A DNA stretch of 64,000 nt, taken from contig NZ_CP121668.1 of NCBI RefSeq assembly GCF_029714425.1, positions 3,803,501-3,867,500 of the forward strand, read 5' to 3'. This stretch comes from Bradyrhizobium sp. CB2312. GTDB lineage: Bacteria > Pseudomonadota > Alphaproteobacteria > Rhizobiales > Xanthobacteraceae. Shown in pieces: positions 41,769-51,215 of the stretch. Numbering within the stretch: the stretch's first letter is position 1; every line of letters begins with the position of its first letter. Below the pieces are notes generated by a model, which saw only the letters and a list, made by a program, of their open reading frames with translations, had not been told where the DNA came from and ran no database searches. A program made the position numbers and the translations under genes.

Positions 41769-42848
41769 ATGGCGGAAGACAACGATCCCGAAAGTAAAAC
41801 AGAAGACCCGACACAAAAGCGCCTCGAGGAGGCGCTCGAACGCGGCGACGTTGCGAAAAGCCAGGAGATCAACACCTGGTTCATGATCGCGGGCGGCACG
41901 CTTGTGGTCTCGACCTTTTCGGGATCGGTCGGCAGCGGGCTGGTGACGCCGATGCGCAATCTGCTCGCCAATTCCTGGATGATCAAGACCGACGGCGGGA
42001 ACCTGCTCGCGCTGATGCAGCAGATCGAGATCGCCGTGCTCGCGGCGGTCGGCGTGCCGCTCTTGATGCTGGTGCTGGCGGCGATTGCCGGCAACATGCT
42101 CCAGCACCGTCTGGTGTGGTCGGCCGAATCCCTCAAGCCGAAGTTCAGCAAGCTTTCGCCCGCCGAGGGCTTGAAGCGCATCTTCGGCAAGCAGGCGGCG
42201 GCGAACTTCCTCAAGGGCCTCGGCAAACTCGTCGTGCTCGGCGCGGTTATGACCATAGTCCTATGGCCGGAGCGGCATCGCATGGAGGCGATGGTCAAGC
42301 TCGATCCGGCCGCCATGCTGGGCGCTACCACCAGCATGACCATCCATCTGCTCGGCGCGGTGGTCGCGGCGCTCGCGATCATCGCGATCGGCGACTATTT
42401 CTTCCAGTATCGCAGCTGGTTCCAGCGGCAGAAGATGTCGCTCCAGGAGATCAAGGAAGAGTTCAAGCAGTCCGAAGGCGACCCGCACATCAAGGGCAAG
42501 CTCAGGCAATTGCGCCAGCAGCGCTCCAAGAAGCGCATGATGGCGGCGGTTCCCAAGGCCTCCGTGATCATCACCAACCCGACCCACTATTCGGTGGCGC
42601 TGTCCTACGAGCGCGGCATGTCGGCGCCGATCTGCGTCGCCAAGGGCGTCGACAACCTCGCTTTCAAGATCCGGGAGATCGCGCGCGAGCACGACATCCC
42701 GATCGTCGAGAACGTGCCGCTGGCCCGTGCGCTCTACGCCACCGTCGATATCGACCAGGAAATCCCGACCGAGCACTACCATGCGGTCGCCGAAGTCATT
42801 GGTTACGTCATGCGGCTGAAGCGTGGATTCGGCGCCGGGCGGGGATAA
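41769..42848 (+). CDS. flhB: Flagellar type III export switch protein FlhB
   Basis: FlhB sets the change from rod/hook to filament substrates. The 359-residue product starts with a charged region (DPESKTEDPTQKRLEEALER), has four transmembrane segments, and a cytoplasmic domain with the self-cleavage site NPTH (Asn270; ITNPTHYSVALSY). The length is normal. It is the last gene of the fliQ-fliR-flhB set; 154 bases, with no gene, separate it from cckA. Confidence 0.96.
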   Translation: MAEDNDPESKTEDPTQKRLEEALERGDVAKSQEINTWFMIAGGTLVVSTFSGSVGSGLVTPMRNLLANSWMIKTDGGNLLALMQQIEIAVLAAVGVPLLMLVLAAIAGNMLQHRLVWSAESLKPKFSKLSPAEGLKRIFGKQAAANFLKGLGKLVVLGAVMTIVLWPERHRMEAMVKLDPAAMLGATTSMTIHLLGAVVAALAIIAIGDYFFQYRSWFQRQKMSLQEIKEEFKQSEGDPHIKGKLRQLRQQRSKKRMMAAVPKASVIITNPTHYSVALSYERGMSAPICVAKGVDNLAFKIREIAREHDIPIVENVPLARALYATVDIDQEIPTEHYHAVAEVIGYVMRLKRGFGAGRG

Positions 42849-43002
42849 AACACCCGAAAAGTACCGGAAATGGCCGTAATCTGGGAATCAGCGTACCTTT
42901 CGCCCCTGCTGCCCTTGCGCCTGCGGGTCCGATTGAGGCAGGGAAGGCCCCGTGCGCGCGATGGCGCGTTGATTCTCTGCCGACAGGCTGCGCCGGCTTG
43001 AT

Positions 43003-45591
43003 ATGACTGCTGAGACCGACCACGACCTCACACGCGAGCCCGTTGCGGCGCACGAGCCGTCGCCGCGCTCGGGCAGCATTGCGCTGGTGCTGCTGGTGGC
43101 CGCCGGTCTCGTCGCGGTCGCCGTCGGGTTGATGACGCTCGGGCGCGCGCAGGCGCAGCCTTACATCCTCGGCATCCTCGCCGTGCTGGCGATGGTCGGC
43201 CTGTTCAACCTGTTCGCCTTCGCCGCCGGCATCATCCGCTTCGCCGACCGTAGTCTGGACGATCCCATCATCGGCCGCATCTCCGATCATGCCTTCGATG
43301 GCCTCGCCGTGACCGATCCGCGCGGCCACGTGGTCTATTCCAATGCGGCCTATCTGACGTTGACGGGCGCCGTCGGCCCGCAGGACGTGCGGCCCGTCGA
43401 GCGCGTCTTCATCGGCAACCCCGACGTCTCCGAGGCCGTGTTCCGCCTGCTCAAAGCCGCCCGCGAAGGCAAGCGGCAGCAGGAAGAAGTGCGCATCTCC
43501 GGCCACGAGGGCAGCCAGGGCCGTTGGCTGCGGATGCGCGTGCGCCCGCTCGGCGGCGGCAAGCGCGAGGCCAAATACGCGGTGTGGTCGATCGCCGACA
43601 TCACCCGCGACCGCGAGCGCCAGGAGGACGTGTTCCAGGAGCTCCAGCACGCAATCGAATATCTCGACCACGCGCCTTGCGGCTTCTTCTCGGTCAATCC
43701 GGCCGGCGAGCTCGCCTATGTCAACGCGACGCTGGCGAACTGGCTCGACTACGACCTCGCCGAGATCGGTTCCGGCGGCCTGAAGCTCACCGACATCGTC
43801 TCCGGCGACGGCGCCTCGCTGCTCACCGCGATCGTGGCGGTTCCAGGCGAGGTGAAGACCGAGGTCTTCGACATCGACCTGCGCATGCGCACTGGCAAGA
43901 CCATGCCGGTGCGGCTCTACCACAAGCTCGCCTTCGGCGCCGACGGCGCGCCGGGGCCGTCGCGCACGCTCGTCATCAGCCGCGCCCGCGACGAGCGCAG
44001 CGATCCTGATCGGGCCGCCGAAGTGCGCTTCATGCGCTTCTTCGACCACACGCCGATGGCGATCGCCACCGTCGATCGCGCCGGCAATGTCGTGCGGGCG
44101 AACGCGCGCTACGCCAAGCTCGGCCAGGCGCTCGGCCTCGACAGCGCCTCCAAGTCGATCTTCCGCGCGGTCAATTCGCGCGACCGCCAGCTTCTGATCG
44201 CGGCCATCAACCAGGCCGCCGACGGCCAGGCCGACGTCGCGCCGGTCGAGGTCGCGCTGGAAGGCACCAAGGAGCGCTGGGGCCAGTTCTTCGTCACGCC
44301 GGTGGACGCTGCCGAGAACGAGGCGGAAGCGGCCATCGTGCACATGCTCGAGACCACCGAGCGGCGTGCGCTGGAGAACCAGATCAACCAGTCGCAGAAG
44401 ATGGAGACGGTCGGGCAGCTCGCCGGCGGCATCGCGCACGACTTCAACAACGTGCTGTCCGCCATCATGATGGCGAACGACTTCCTGCTGAACGCGCACA
44501 AGCCGACCGATCCGTCGTTCCAGGATATCATGCAGATCAAGCAGAACGCGACGCGCGCCGCCACATTGGTGCGGCAGCTGCTGGCGTTCTCGCGGCGGCA
44601 GACGCTGCGACCGCAGGTTCTCGACCTCGGCGATGCGCTCTCCGACCTCGCCATGCTGCTGCGCCGGCTGATCGGCGAGAAGGTCAAGCACGAGACCATC
44701 CACGGCCGCGACCTCTGGCCGGTCAAGGTCGACGTCTCCCAGTTCGAGCAGGTCATCGTCAACCTCGCGGTGAACGCGCGCGACGCCATGCCCGACGGCG
44801 GCAAGCTGATCATCCGCACCGCCAACGTCACCGCCGAGGAAGCGGCCAAGCTCGCCTACAAGGGCATGCCGGCCGCGGACTATGTGCGGATCGAGGTCGC
44901 CGACACCGGCACCGGCATTCCCGCCGACATCCGCGACAAGATCTTCGAGCCGTTCTTCTCGACGAAAGAGGTGGGCAAAGGTACCGGCCTTGGCCTCTCC
45001 ACCGTCTACGGCATCGTCAAGCAGACCGGCGGCTTCATTTATGTGGACTCGGAGCCGGGGCAGGGCACCTCGTTCCACATCTTCCTGCCGCGCCATCATC
45101 CCGAGGCCGAGGTGCAGGTCGAGCAGCCGGCGGCAACGGCCGTCAGCGCCACCAATGGCGCTGCGAAGGAGGCCGCGCCCGCGGCGGCGGAGGCAAAGCC
45201 GCGCACCGATCTCACCGGGCAGGGAACCATCCTTCTCGTCGAGGACGAAGAGGGCCTGCGTGCGCTCAACGCCCGCGGCCTGCGCTCGCGCGGCTACACC
45301 GTGGTCGAGGCCGAGAACGGCGTCGAGGCCATGGAGGTGCTGGACGAGCAGAGCGGCGCGATCGATCTCGTCGTCTCCGACGTCGTGATGCCGGAGATGG
45401 ACGGCCCGACGCTGCTCAAGGCCATGCGCGAGAAGAATCCCGACATCAAATTCATCTTCGTCTCCGGCTACGCCGAGGACGCCTTCGAGAAGAGCCTGCC
45501 CGAGGGCCAGCAGTTCGATTTCCTGCCAAAGCCGTTCACCCTCAGCCAGCTCGTGGCGGCGGTGAAGGAGACGATGACGAAGCAGGGGTGA
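43003..45591 (+). CDS. cckA: Hybrid sensor histidine kinase CckA
   Basis: CckA phosphorylates CtrA and CpdR by way of ChpT and controls the alphaproteobacterial cell cycle. The 862-residue product has two transmembrane segments (about 25-47 and 54-78), two or three PAS-like segments ([40 protein letters not shown]), a HisKA domain with His479 in [15 protein letters not shown], an ATPase domain ([33 protein letters not shown]) and a C-terminal receiver with Asp793 ([13 protein letters not shown]). The architecture is typical. It lies next to flhB, and the CtrA-type boxes across the window are its expected downstream targets. Confidence 0.92.
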   Translation: MTAETDHDLTREPVAAHEPSPRSGSIALVLLVAAGLVAVAVGLMTLGRAQAQPYILGILAVLAMVGLFNLFAFAAGIIRFADRSLDDPIIGRISDHAFDGLAVTDPRGHVVYSNAAYLTLTGAVGPQDVRPVERVFIGNPDVSEAVFRLLKAAREGKRQQEEVRISGHEGSQGRWLRMRVRPLGGGKREAKYAVWSIADITRDRERQEDVFQELQHAIEYLDHAPCGFFSVNPAGELAYVNATLANWLDYDLAEIGSGGLKLTDIVSGDGASLLTAIVAVPGEVKTEVFDIDLRMRTGKTMPVRLYHKLAFGADGAPGPSRTLVISRARDERSDPDRAAEVRFMRFFDHTPMAIATVDRAGNVVRANARYAKLGQALGLDSASKSIFRAVNSRDRQLLIAAINQAADGQADVAPVEVALEGTKERWGQFFVTPVDAAENEAEAAIVHMLETTERRALENQINQSQKMETVGQLAGGIAHDFNNVLSAIMMANDFLLNAHKPTDPSFQDIMQIKQNATRAATLVRQLLAFSRRQTLRPQVLDLGDALSDLAMLLRRLIGEKVKHETIHGRDLWPVKVDVSQFEQVIVNLAVNARDAMPDGGKLIIRTANVTAEEAAKLAYKGMPAADYVRIEVADTGTGIPADIRDKIFEPFFSTKEVGKGTGLGLSTVYGIVKQTGGFIYVDSEPGQGTSFHIFLPRHHPEAEVQVEQPAATAVSATNGAAKEAAPAAAEAKPRTDLTGQGTILLVEDEEGLRALNARGLRSRGYTVVEAENGVEAMEVLDEQSGAIDLVVSDVVMPEMDGPTLLKAMREKNPDIKFIFVSGYAEDAFEKSLPEGQQFDFLPKPFTLSQLVAAVKETMTKQG

Positions 45592-45939
45592 GGGCGCGCC
45601 ATAACGCTTGCCGTCATTGCGAGGAGCGAAGCGACGAAGCAATCCAGACTGTCTCCGTGGAAAGATTCTGGATTGCGTCGTCGCGAGAGCTTCTCGCAAT
45701 GACGGAGGAGAGAGTTCGTCCGCACTCACGGGCAAAAGCGGAATTCACCCCGTTAAGCCGGTGGTAACCCGCGACCACGGTTCCCCCGCGCCACCCCGGC
45801 AAACCCCCGCCAAATATGGGCTTTTGCCACATCCCCGCGACTGAGGGCCGCAGCTGCGGGTTCCGAAACCGTCTTCACTTTTCGGGAAGTCTGCCCATCT
45901 TATGGCCACGTCCCCATGCCGGGGATTTGGGAAACGCAC
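45592..45939. other. Intergenic region between cckA and the Tim44-domain gene
   Basis: These 348 bases hold a type A repeat (45611-45704), a TTAA-N7-GTAA sequence close to the CtrA motif (45753-45767) and a GC-rich stretch before the start. No gene of its own is seen. Confidence 0.55.
45611..45704. repeat. Type A palindromic repeat, copy 3
   Basis: Arms GTCATTGCGAGGAGCGAAGC and GAGCTTCTCGCAATGACGG with AATCCAGACTG and ATTCTGGATTGC inside. It begins 20 bases after the cckA stop. Confidence 0.88.
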
Positions 45940-46923
45940 ATGAATTTCTCGCAACGCTCCCGCAGTCTCTTCAAGACGATCGCCGTCGTGCTGGCGCTTG
46001 CGCTGCCGACCGCGCTCGCCATCTCGTCTGCCGACGCGCGCGTCGGCGGTGGCATGTCGTCGGGGTCGCGCGGCTCGCGGACCTATTCGGCGCCGCCGTC
46101 GACCACGACCGCGCCGGGCTCGACCTCGCAGTTCAACCGCACCTACACCCAGCCGGGCGCAGGGATGAATTCGGCCGCGCCGGCGCGTGGCGGCCTGTTC
46201 GGCCGCGGCGGCGGCTTCCTCGGCGGCCTTGCGGCCGGCTTCCTCGGCGCAGGCCTGCTCGGCATGCTGTTCGGCGGCGGCCTGTTCGGCGGCCTCGGCG
46301 GCCTGTCCTCGATCCTCGGCCTGATCATCCAGATCGTGCTCGTGGTGTTCGTGGTGCGGCTGGCGATGTCGTGGTGGCAGCGCCGTCACAGCCCGCAGGC
46401 GGCCTACGCCAATGCTGACGCAAGTGCCGGTCCGGGACCCCAGACGAACTATCGCAGCGGCCTCGGCGGGGGACTGGGAGGTGGTCTCGGCGGCTTCGGC
46501 TTCGGCGCCAACAACGCACCGCTCGAGATCAAGCCTGACGACTATGAGGCGTTCGAGCGCCTGCTCGGCGAGATCCAGACCGCCTGGTCGAACGAGGACG
46601 TGGCCAAGCTGCACACGCTCGCGACGCCCGAGATGGTCTCCTATTTCGAGCAGGACCTTGCCCAGAACCGCGCGCGCAACGCGGTGAACAAGGTCAGCAA
46701 CGTGAAGCTGCTCCAGGGCGACCTCGCGGAAGCCTGGCGCGAAGGAGAGACCGAGTACGCCACGGTGGCGCTGCGCTTCGCGCTGACCGACAAGACGCTG
46801 GACCGCAACACCGGCGCGATCGTTGCCGGCAGCGAGCAGCCGGGCGAGGCGACCGAAATCTGGACCTTCGCCCGTCGTCCGGGCGGCGGCTGGGAATTGT
46901 CAGCGATCCAGCAGACCAACTGA
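45940..46923 (+). CDS. Tim44-domain membrane protein
   Basis: The 327-residue product has an N-terminal signal or anchor (TIAVVLALALPTALAISSAD), a Gly/Ser-rich segment, a Gly/Phe/Leu-rich stretch (FLGGLAAGFLGAGLLGMLFG) with a membrane segment (LSSILGLIIQIVLVVFVVRL), another Gly-rich linker (GLGGGLGGGLGG-like), and a C-terminal Tim44-like domain (DYEAFERLLGEIQTAWSNED; FEQDLAQNRARNAVNKV). Bacterial Tim44 homologues are membrane-associated and their function is unclear. The ATG at 45940 is preferred because GGGGATTTGGG lies upstream; 45916 is an in-frame alternative. Confidence 0.85.
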   Translation: MNFSQRSRSLFKTIAVVLALALPTALAISSADARVGGGMSSGSRGSRTYSAPPSTTTAPGSTSQFNRTYTQPGAGMNSAAPARGGLFGRGGGFLGGLAAGFLGAGLLGMLFGGGLFGGLGGLSSILGLIIQIVLVVFVVRLAMSWWQRRHSPQAAYANADASAGPGPQTNYRSGLGGGLGGGLGGFGFGANNAPLEIKPDDYEAFERLLGEIQTAWSNEDVAKLHTLATPEMVSYFEQDLAQNRARNAVNKVSNVKLLQGDLAEAWREGETEYATVALRFALTDKTLDRNTGAIVAGSEQPGEATEIWTFARRPGGGWELSAIQQTN

Positions 46924-46944
46924 TTGCGGACGAGATGAGAAACC

Positions 46945-46980
46945 AGGGCGTCGTGCTCCAGCACGGCGCCCTTTTCTTTT
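46945..46980 (+). terminator. Terminator after the Tim44-domain gene
   Basis: A 13-base stem with one wobble pair (AGGGCGTCGTGCT with AGCACGGCGCCCT) and a two-base loop, drawn as four or more in practice, is followed by CTTTTCTTTT. It lies 22 bases past the stop. Confidence 0.85.
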
Positions 46981-47068
46981 GGGCGTCTCGCAGCGCGGCA
47001 TCGGAATAAGCGGGCGCGGCTCGGGTTGAAATCAGGCGGCGAACCAAAAACAGTCCTGGGAGGACAAG

Positions 47069-47749
47069 ATGATCCGTATCGAGAGATCCGTGACGATTTC
47101 AGGGCTCGCGCTCGCGCTGGCCTTGCTCGCGGCGCAATCAGTGCACGCGCAGTCAGCTGATATGACATTCTTCGTGACCTCCAGCGGCCCGGGCAAGGGC
47201 GCCGATCTTGGCGGCCTGGAAGGAGCCGATGCGCAGTGCGCGAGGCTCGCTCAGGCCGCCGGCGCCGGTGCCAAGACCTGGCGCGCCTATCTCTCGACGC
47301 AGGCCGCCGACGGCAAGCCGGCCGTCAACGCCCGTGATCGCATCGGCAAGGGACCGTGGCAGAATGCCAAGGGCACGGTCATCGCCAAGGACGTTGCCGA
47401 CCTGCATGGTCCGGCCAACAATCTCACCAAGCAGACGGCACTCAGCGAGAAGGGTGAGGTCAACAACGGTGCTGGCGATACGCCGAACCGGCACGACATC
47501 CTCACGGGAACGCAACCCGACGGCACGGCGTTTGCGGCCGGCGACGACAAGACCTGCAAGAACTGGACGTCGAGCACGCAAGGCACGGCGGTCGTCGGCC
47601 ATGCCGATCGTAAGGGCCTGCGCGACGACGAGCCGTCAAAGTCCTGGAACAGCTCTCACCCCTCGCGCGGTCCCGATGGCGGCTGCTCGCAGGCCGATCT
47701 GAAGAGCACCGGCGGTGACGGGCTGCTGTATTGCTTCGCGGCGAATTGA
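47069..47749 (+). CDS. Secreted lectin-like protein (DUF1554-type C-type lectin fold)
   Basis: The 226-residue product has a signal peptide (ISGLALALALLAAQSVHAQS). The mature part begins MTFFVTSSGPGKGADLGGLE, with GADAQCARLAQAAGAGAKTW, and then WRAYLSTQ, all similar to DUF1554/lectin-like domains. Four Cys residues (two in the early pair region, then DKTCKNWTSS and GGCSQADL, LLYCF) would form disulfides. The GDGLLYCFAAN end matches the fold. Sugar-binding is possible but unproven. A good ribosome site (GGGAGGACAAG) precedes the ATG. It stands alone between a terminator and a type A repeat. Confidence 0.75.
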   Translation: MIRIERSVTISGLALALALLAAQSVHAQSADMTFFVTSSGPGKGADLGGLEGADAQCARLAQAAGAGAKTWRAYLSTQAADGKPAVNARDRIGKGPWQNAKGTVIAKDVADLHGPANNLTKQTALSEKGEVNNGAGDTPNRHDILTGTQPDGTAFAAGDDKTCKNWTSSTQGTAVVGHADRKGLRDDEPSKSWNSSHPSRGPDGGCSQADLKSTGGDGLLYCFAAN

Positions 47750-47754
47750 GGCCT

Positions 47755-47840
47755 CGTCATTGCGAGGAGCGAAGCGACGAAGCAATCCACACTGTCTCCG
47801 CGGAAAGACTCCGGATTGCATCGCTTCGCTCGCAATGACA
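47755..47840. repeat. Type A palindromic repeat, copy 4
   Basis: Arms CGTCATTGCGAGGAGCGAAG and CATCGCTTCGCTCGCAATGAC with AGCAATCCAC and CCGGATTGC inside. It starts 6 bases past the stop of the lectin-like gene. Confidence 0.86.
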
Positions 47841-47935
47841 GTGTGCTGGTGCCGTCGCCGTTCCGTCCAACCCTGACGGAACCTTCCGCCGCATGCTACA
47901 TTGGTCCGATCGCCCCCACGCTCACGGACCCTCCC

Positions 47936-48643
47936 ATGAAATACGAGCTCTACTACTGGCCCGAGATCCAGGGCCGCGGCGAATATGTGCGGCTGGCGCT
48001 GGAGGAGGCGGGGGCCGCTTACGTCGACGTCGCGCGGGGACCGCGCGGCACAAGTGCGATGATGAAGATGATGGACGCGGATGGCGGGACGCCGCCCTTT
48101 GCCCCGCCATTCCTGAAGGCCGGCAAGCTTGTCATCGGCCAGACCGCGAACATCCTGCTCTATCTCGGCAGCCGCCACGGCCTCGCGCCGAAGACAGAAG
48201 CAGGCCGGCTCTGGGTGCATCAGCTTCAACTCACGATCACCGATCTCGTGGTCGAGATCCACGACACCCATCATCCGCTCGGGCCGTCGATGTACTACGA
48301 GGACCAGAAGGCGCCAGCGAAGAAGCGCACCGTCGACTTCTGGGACGAGCGCGTTCCGAAATATCTCGGCTATTTCGAGCAGCTGCTCGCCGGCAACGGT
48401 GGCGCTTACGTTACGGGGCGCCGGCTGACTTATGTCGATCTCTCGCTGTTCCAGATCGTCGCCGGGCTGCGCTACGCGTTTCCGAAGCGCATGAAGACGT
48501 TCGAGACGGATATTCCGGGCCTCGTCGGCCTGCACGACCGCATCGCCATGCGGCCGAACATCAAAGCCTATCTCGCAAGCGAACGCCGCATTCCCTTCAA
48601 CGAGCAGGGCATCTTCCGCCGCTACCGCGAGCTCGACAATTAG
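47936..48643 (+). CDS. Glutathione S-transferase family protein
   Basis: The 235-residue product has the thioredoxin-like first half (YELYYWPEIQGRGEYVRLAL) and GQTANILLYLGSRHG as the glutathione gamma-Glu site (the residue after Gln-Thr), followed by an all-helical half (LQLTITDLVVEIHDTHHPLG; YFEQLLAGNGGAYVTGRRLT). The YFEQLL and VTGRRLTYVDLSLFQ segments resemble the common GST C-domain. Tyr7 or Trp8 at the active site could activate glutathione. The ATG at 47936 is chosen because the conserved N-terminal strand starts there. Confidence 0.87.
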   Translation: MKYELYYWPEIQGRGEYVRLALEEAGAAYVDVARGPRGTSAMMKMMDADGGTPPFAPPFLKAGKLVIGQTANILLYLGSRHGLAPKTEAGRLWVHQLQLTITDLVVEIHDTHHPLGPSMYYEDQKAPAKKRTVDFWDERVPKYLGYFEQLLAGNGGAYVTGRRLTYVDLSLFQIVAGLRYAFPKRMKTFETDIPGLVGLHDRIAMRPNIKAYLASERRIPFNEQGIFRRYRELDN

Positions 48644-48691
48644 CCGGTCCGGACGGAGGCTGGCGGCAGCCCCCGTTCCGGACCGGCCGTT
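48643..48691 (+). terminator. Hairpin after the glutathione transferase gene
   Basis: A 10-base inverted repeat (GCCGGTCCGG and CCGGACCGGC) about 25 bases apart is followed only by GTTTCGGG, so termination would be weak. A smaller hairpin lies inside the loop. Confidence 0.4.
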
Positions 48692-48938
48692 TCGGGCGCG
48701 ATCATTCGCCCGAAAACCTGATGGTTTCCAGCAAATTGCGAGCGCTCGTGACCAGGCCGCTGGCTCGAATCATCGGGTGCGAGGTCGTGCTCGTCGGGAC
48801 AGGGCGGCTTGCAGAACATTGTCGCGTCTCCCGTTGTGTGGGTGCGCGTTTCCTCTAGCGAGGTTCGCATCCGGCGACGTCAGTCGATCGGAGGAGGGCA
48901 GCGTTTTTCCGTGCAGAGCGCAGTGGCGTGATGCGCGC
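48644..48938. other. Intergenic region between the GST and ICMT-type genes
   Basis: These 295 bases lie between two converging transcripts. Apart from the hairpin at its left end no gene or clear motif is visible. A short minus-strand frame (48640-48819) with a possible ribosome site is noted elsewhere as not convincing. Confidence 0.5.
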
Positions 48939-49613
48939 TCACCACACGCCCGGCAGCAAACGGTAGCGCACTCGTGCCGTATAGTCGGCATAGCCCGGCA
49001 GGCCCTCGCGCAGCGTGCGCTCCTCGATGCCGATGCGGACCGCAAACAGCGAGAGGAAGAGCGGCACCATCGCAAGTCCCCACCACGAGCCAAGCAGCAG
49101 CGGAAGGCCCACGAAGAACAGGACCATGCCGCTGTACATGGGATGGCGCACATGGGCGTATGGACCGGTCGAGATCACCCGCTGTGCGCGCTCGGCTTGC
49201 AGCTTCACCACGGGCGCTGCGAACGAGTTCTCGCGGAACACTGACATCGTGAACAGCATGCAGAGCACGAACAGCACGAAACCGAGGACCTGCAAGGCCA
49301 TCGGCATGTCGGACCAAAGCGAACGCCGGTCGAGCCCCATCACGACCAGCCAGGCCAGCATCGCCGCGATAAGGGCGGCGACGAAGGCCTTGTCGGCCGG
49401 CGGCTGGTCCTTCTGGATGACCGGACGAAGGCGCTCCGCCAGCAGCGCCGGATCGAGCCGGTAGAGCCACCAGCCACAGAGCGGGCCGATCAGGGCGGAG
49501 GTGACGAGGAACACCCAGGCCGAAGGCCAGTGCAAGGTCCCGGCGCAAGCGAACAGCAACGCACCCATCGCGACGGTGAAAATCATGTTCTGCAACAGCA
49601 GTCGGGCGATCAT
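48939..49613 (-). CDS. Isoprenylcysteine carboxyl methyltransferase (ICMT)-family membrane protein
   Basis: The 224-residue product has about five membrane segments (LLLQNMIFTVAMGALLFACA; VFLVTSALIGPLCGWWLY; AFVAALIAAMLAWLVVMGLD) and the family motif STGPYAHVRHPMYSGMVLFF with the ERTLREGLPGYADYTARVRY end. ICMT-type enzymes methylate lipids or small molecules with S-adenosylmethionine at the membrane; the bacterial substrate is unknown. The start at 49613 is chosen since a signal-like N-terminus begins there; a longer in-frame start at 49691 overlaps the LuxR stop. It is downstream of the LuxR gene on the same strand. A degraded relative lies at 50955-51095. Confidence 0.82.
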   Translation of the reverse strand: MIARLLLQNMIFTVAMGALLFACAGTLHWPSAWVFLVTSALIGPLCGWWLYRLDPALLAERLRPVIQKDQPPADKAFVAALIAAMLAWLVVMGLDRRSLWSDMPMALQVLGFVLFVLCMLFTMSVFRENSFAAPVVKLQAERAQRVISTGPYAHVRHPMYSGMVLFFVGLPLLLGSWWGLAMVPLFLSLFAVRIGIEERTLREGLPGYADYTARVRYRLLPGVW

Positions 49614-49690
49614 GCTCGATCCGGCTCCATCCCAGGCTGTTATATAGAGATTTTTTCCGGCCAACATGCGGCCGACGCGACGGGCCGGCA

Positions 49691-50812
49691 TCAGATCTTG
49701 ATGGGCGGTGTAAAGGCCGCGATGAGCCGAACCAGATCCGCCTGCCGTTTGGTGCCGGTCTTGGTGAAGATCCGGGTGAGATGGGTCTTGATGGTCGTTT
49801 CGGCGATGCCCATGCTTCTGGCCACGTCAGGAACCCCACCGATTTCGACGATGGCGAGGAAGACACGCAGTTCGGTCGGCGTCAGCTTGAACAGCTTGCG
49901 GATGAGGTCGGGCGCGACGATCGTATCGATCGCTGCCTTACTGACGAACAGGACGGCGCAGGCCTCATAGCTGGCCCCGAACGTTTGCCGGCGCCCGGCG
50001 GTGAGCGGCAAGAGATGCCCGACATAATGCGAGCCGTCGCGGGCCGTCAGATGCAGCGAGATGCTCGCGCTCGTCGTCGCCCCGTCGCCGACAGCGGTCC
50101 CCGCCAGCGCTTGCCGCACCACACGATCGGCATTCAGGTCTGAGGTCACGAGCCGGCCGCGAACAGAGCGAAGCACGTCGGCGCCATCGAGAAGCTCCCG
50201 CGCGCTTTCATTGGAGTGGGTGATATTTCCGTTGGCATCGAACAGCAGGACGGCGGTTCGCAGGGCGTCGAGCGTCCGGGCCGACGCTGTCCCCAATGTG
50301 TTCTGCTGCTCCAGTTTCTGCCTCACGAGCATGGCGCGCTGCATGTGCGGAGTCAGGTGGGAGATCACCTGATACATCCTGCGATCGACGGCACCTCCGG
50401 CCTTCATGATCGAGAGGCGGGATATCCCGTCGGCGGACTTGTCGAGCAGGATATTGGCGGCGTCCTCGAGACCCTGCGGCCGGGTCCATTCGTTGTAGAA
50501 CGTTGTCGTCCGGAATTCGTCGACATCGATCCAGTCCCGGATCGTCTGGATCTGGCCAACCGGCGCGTGGAGCACGCCGCGCGACGGATCGAATGGTTCG
50601 TAGGTTTCGATGTAGGACTGAATATAGGCGGGCTCGACACCGACGGCGTGCGAGATCACGGCCTCGCCGCCGGCTCCGATCCGGACCAAGCCGCCGCTCT
50701 GGCCGCCCGCCAGATCGACGATGCTGCCAAGCGTGGTCGTCCACCGGGAATCGTCGAGCGAGGCATCGTAGATGTCCGTCACCAGCGAGAGCAGCTTGTC
50801 ATTCAGTTCCAT
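49691..50812 (-). CDS. LuxR-type transcriptional regulator
   Basis: The 373-residue product has a C-terminal LuxR helix-turn-helix (KLTPTELRVFLAIVEIGG; ARSMGIAETTIKTHLTRIFT; KTGTKRQADLVRL), about residues 305-365. The long N-terminal half (LLSLVTDIYDASLDDSRWTT) looks like a PAS-like or unclassified sensor part, not an autoinducer domain. It precedes the ICMT-type gene closely, so it may regulate that gene and itself. The ligand is not evident. Confidence 0.85.
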   Translation of the reverse strand: MELNDKLLSLVTDIYDASLDDSRWTTTLGSIVDLAGGQSGGLVRIGAGGEAVISHAVGVEPAYIQSYIETYEPFDPSRGVLHAPVGQIQTIRDWIDVDEFRTTTFYNEWTRPQGLEDAANILLDKSADGISRLSIMKAGGAVDRRMYQVISHLTPHMQRAMLVRQKLEQQNTLGTASARTLDALRTAVLLFDANGNITHSNESARELLDGADVLRSVRGRLVTSDLNADRVVRQALAGTAVGDGATTSASISLHLTARDGSHYVGHLLPLTAGRRQTFGASYEACAVLFVSKAAIDTIVAPDLIRKLFKLTPTELRVFLAIVEIGGVPDVARSMGIAETTIKTHLTRIFTKTGTKRQADLVRLIAAFTPPIKI

Positions 50813-50954
50813 TGGTTTGCAGTTCCATTGGCTTGTCCCGTGGGCGCCTGGACCGGCTCGTCGGTCTCGCAGATGAGCACGCCGGATGCGGAATTTTGAT
50901 GAGCCGGATCACACTTGATGTGACTGAGCAGGTGCCCCCTCGGTTCAGCGCCGC

Positions 50955-51095
50955 CTTTGCGGATGCTGAACGAGGTCGGCCGGGTGCCGGCGGCGAGGAG
51001 GGCGGACGTGGCGAGGAACAGCCGGGCCGGCGGCCAATGGAGGTTGCGGCGGACGACAACAGCGCGCGCCACGGCGATGAAGAGGATCGTGTTCT
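50955..51095 (-). pseudogene. Remnant of a second ICMT-type gene upstream of luxR
   Basis: On the minus strand this segment still codes for a QNTILFIAVARAVVVRRNLH stretch and then WPPARLFLATSALLAA, which lines up with QNMIFTVAMGALLFACAGTL and HWPSAWVFLVTSALIG of the ICMT-type gene at 48939-49613. The DNA lines up over about 100 bases with many matches. The rest of the gene, including the RHPMY methyltransferase motif, is missing. It appears to be a decayed duplicate N-terminus, so the luxR gene may be flanked by an old duplication. Confidence 0.6.
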
Positions 51096-51215
51096 GCTGC
51101 GTGGGCCGCGGGGTCAACCGCGCAGGATATTGACCCGGCTATCCCGCGAAGGTGCGGCCGGACGCACGAAAGGCCCGATCGACCGGATCGGGCGTTTCAA
51201 CTTGGGAAGGACTGA

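Noticed and set aside
42808..45735. Minus-strand reading frame of 975 codons opposite cckA
   Set aside because: cckA has full kinase motifs on the plus strand; the antisense frame has none.
48640..48819. Minus-strand frame of 59 codons with GGGAG upstream, starting MFCKPPCPDEHDL
   Set aside because: The ribosome site is suggestive, but the product is a low-order Pro/Glu/Arg chain and the frame ends inside the glutathione transferase gene. It needs conservation data before it can be called.
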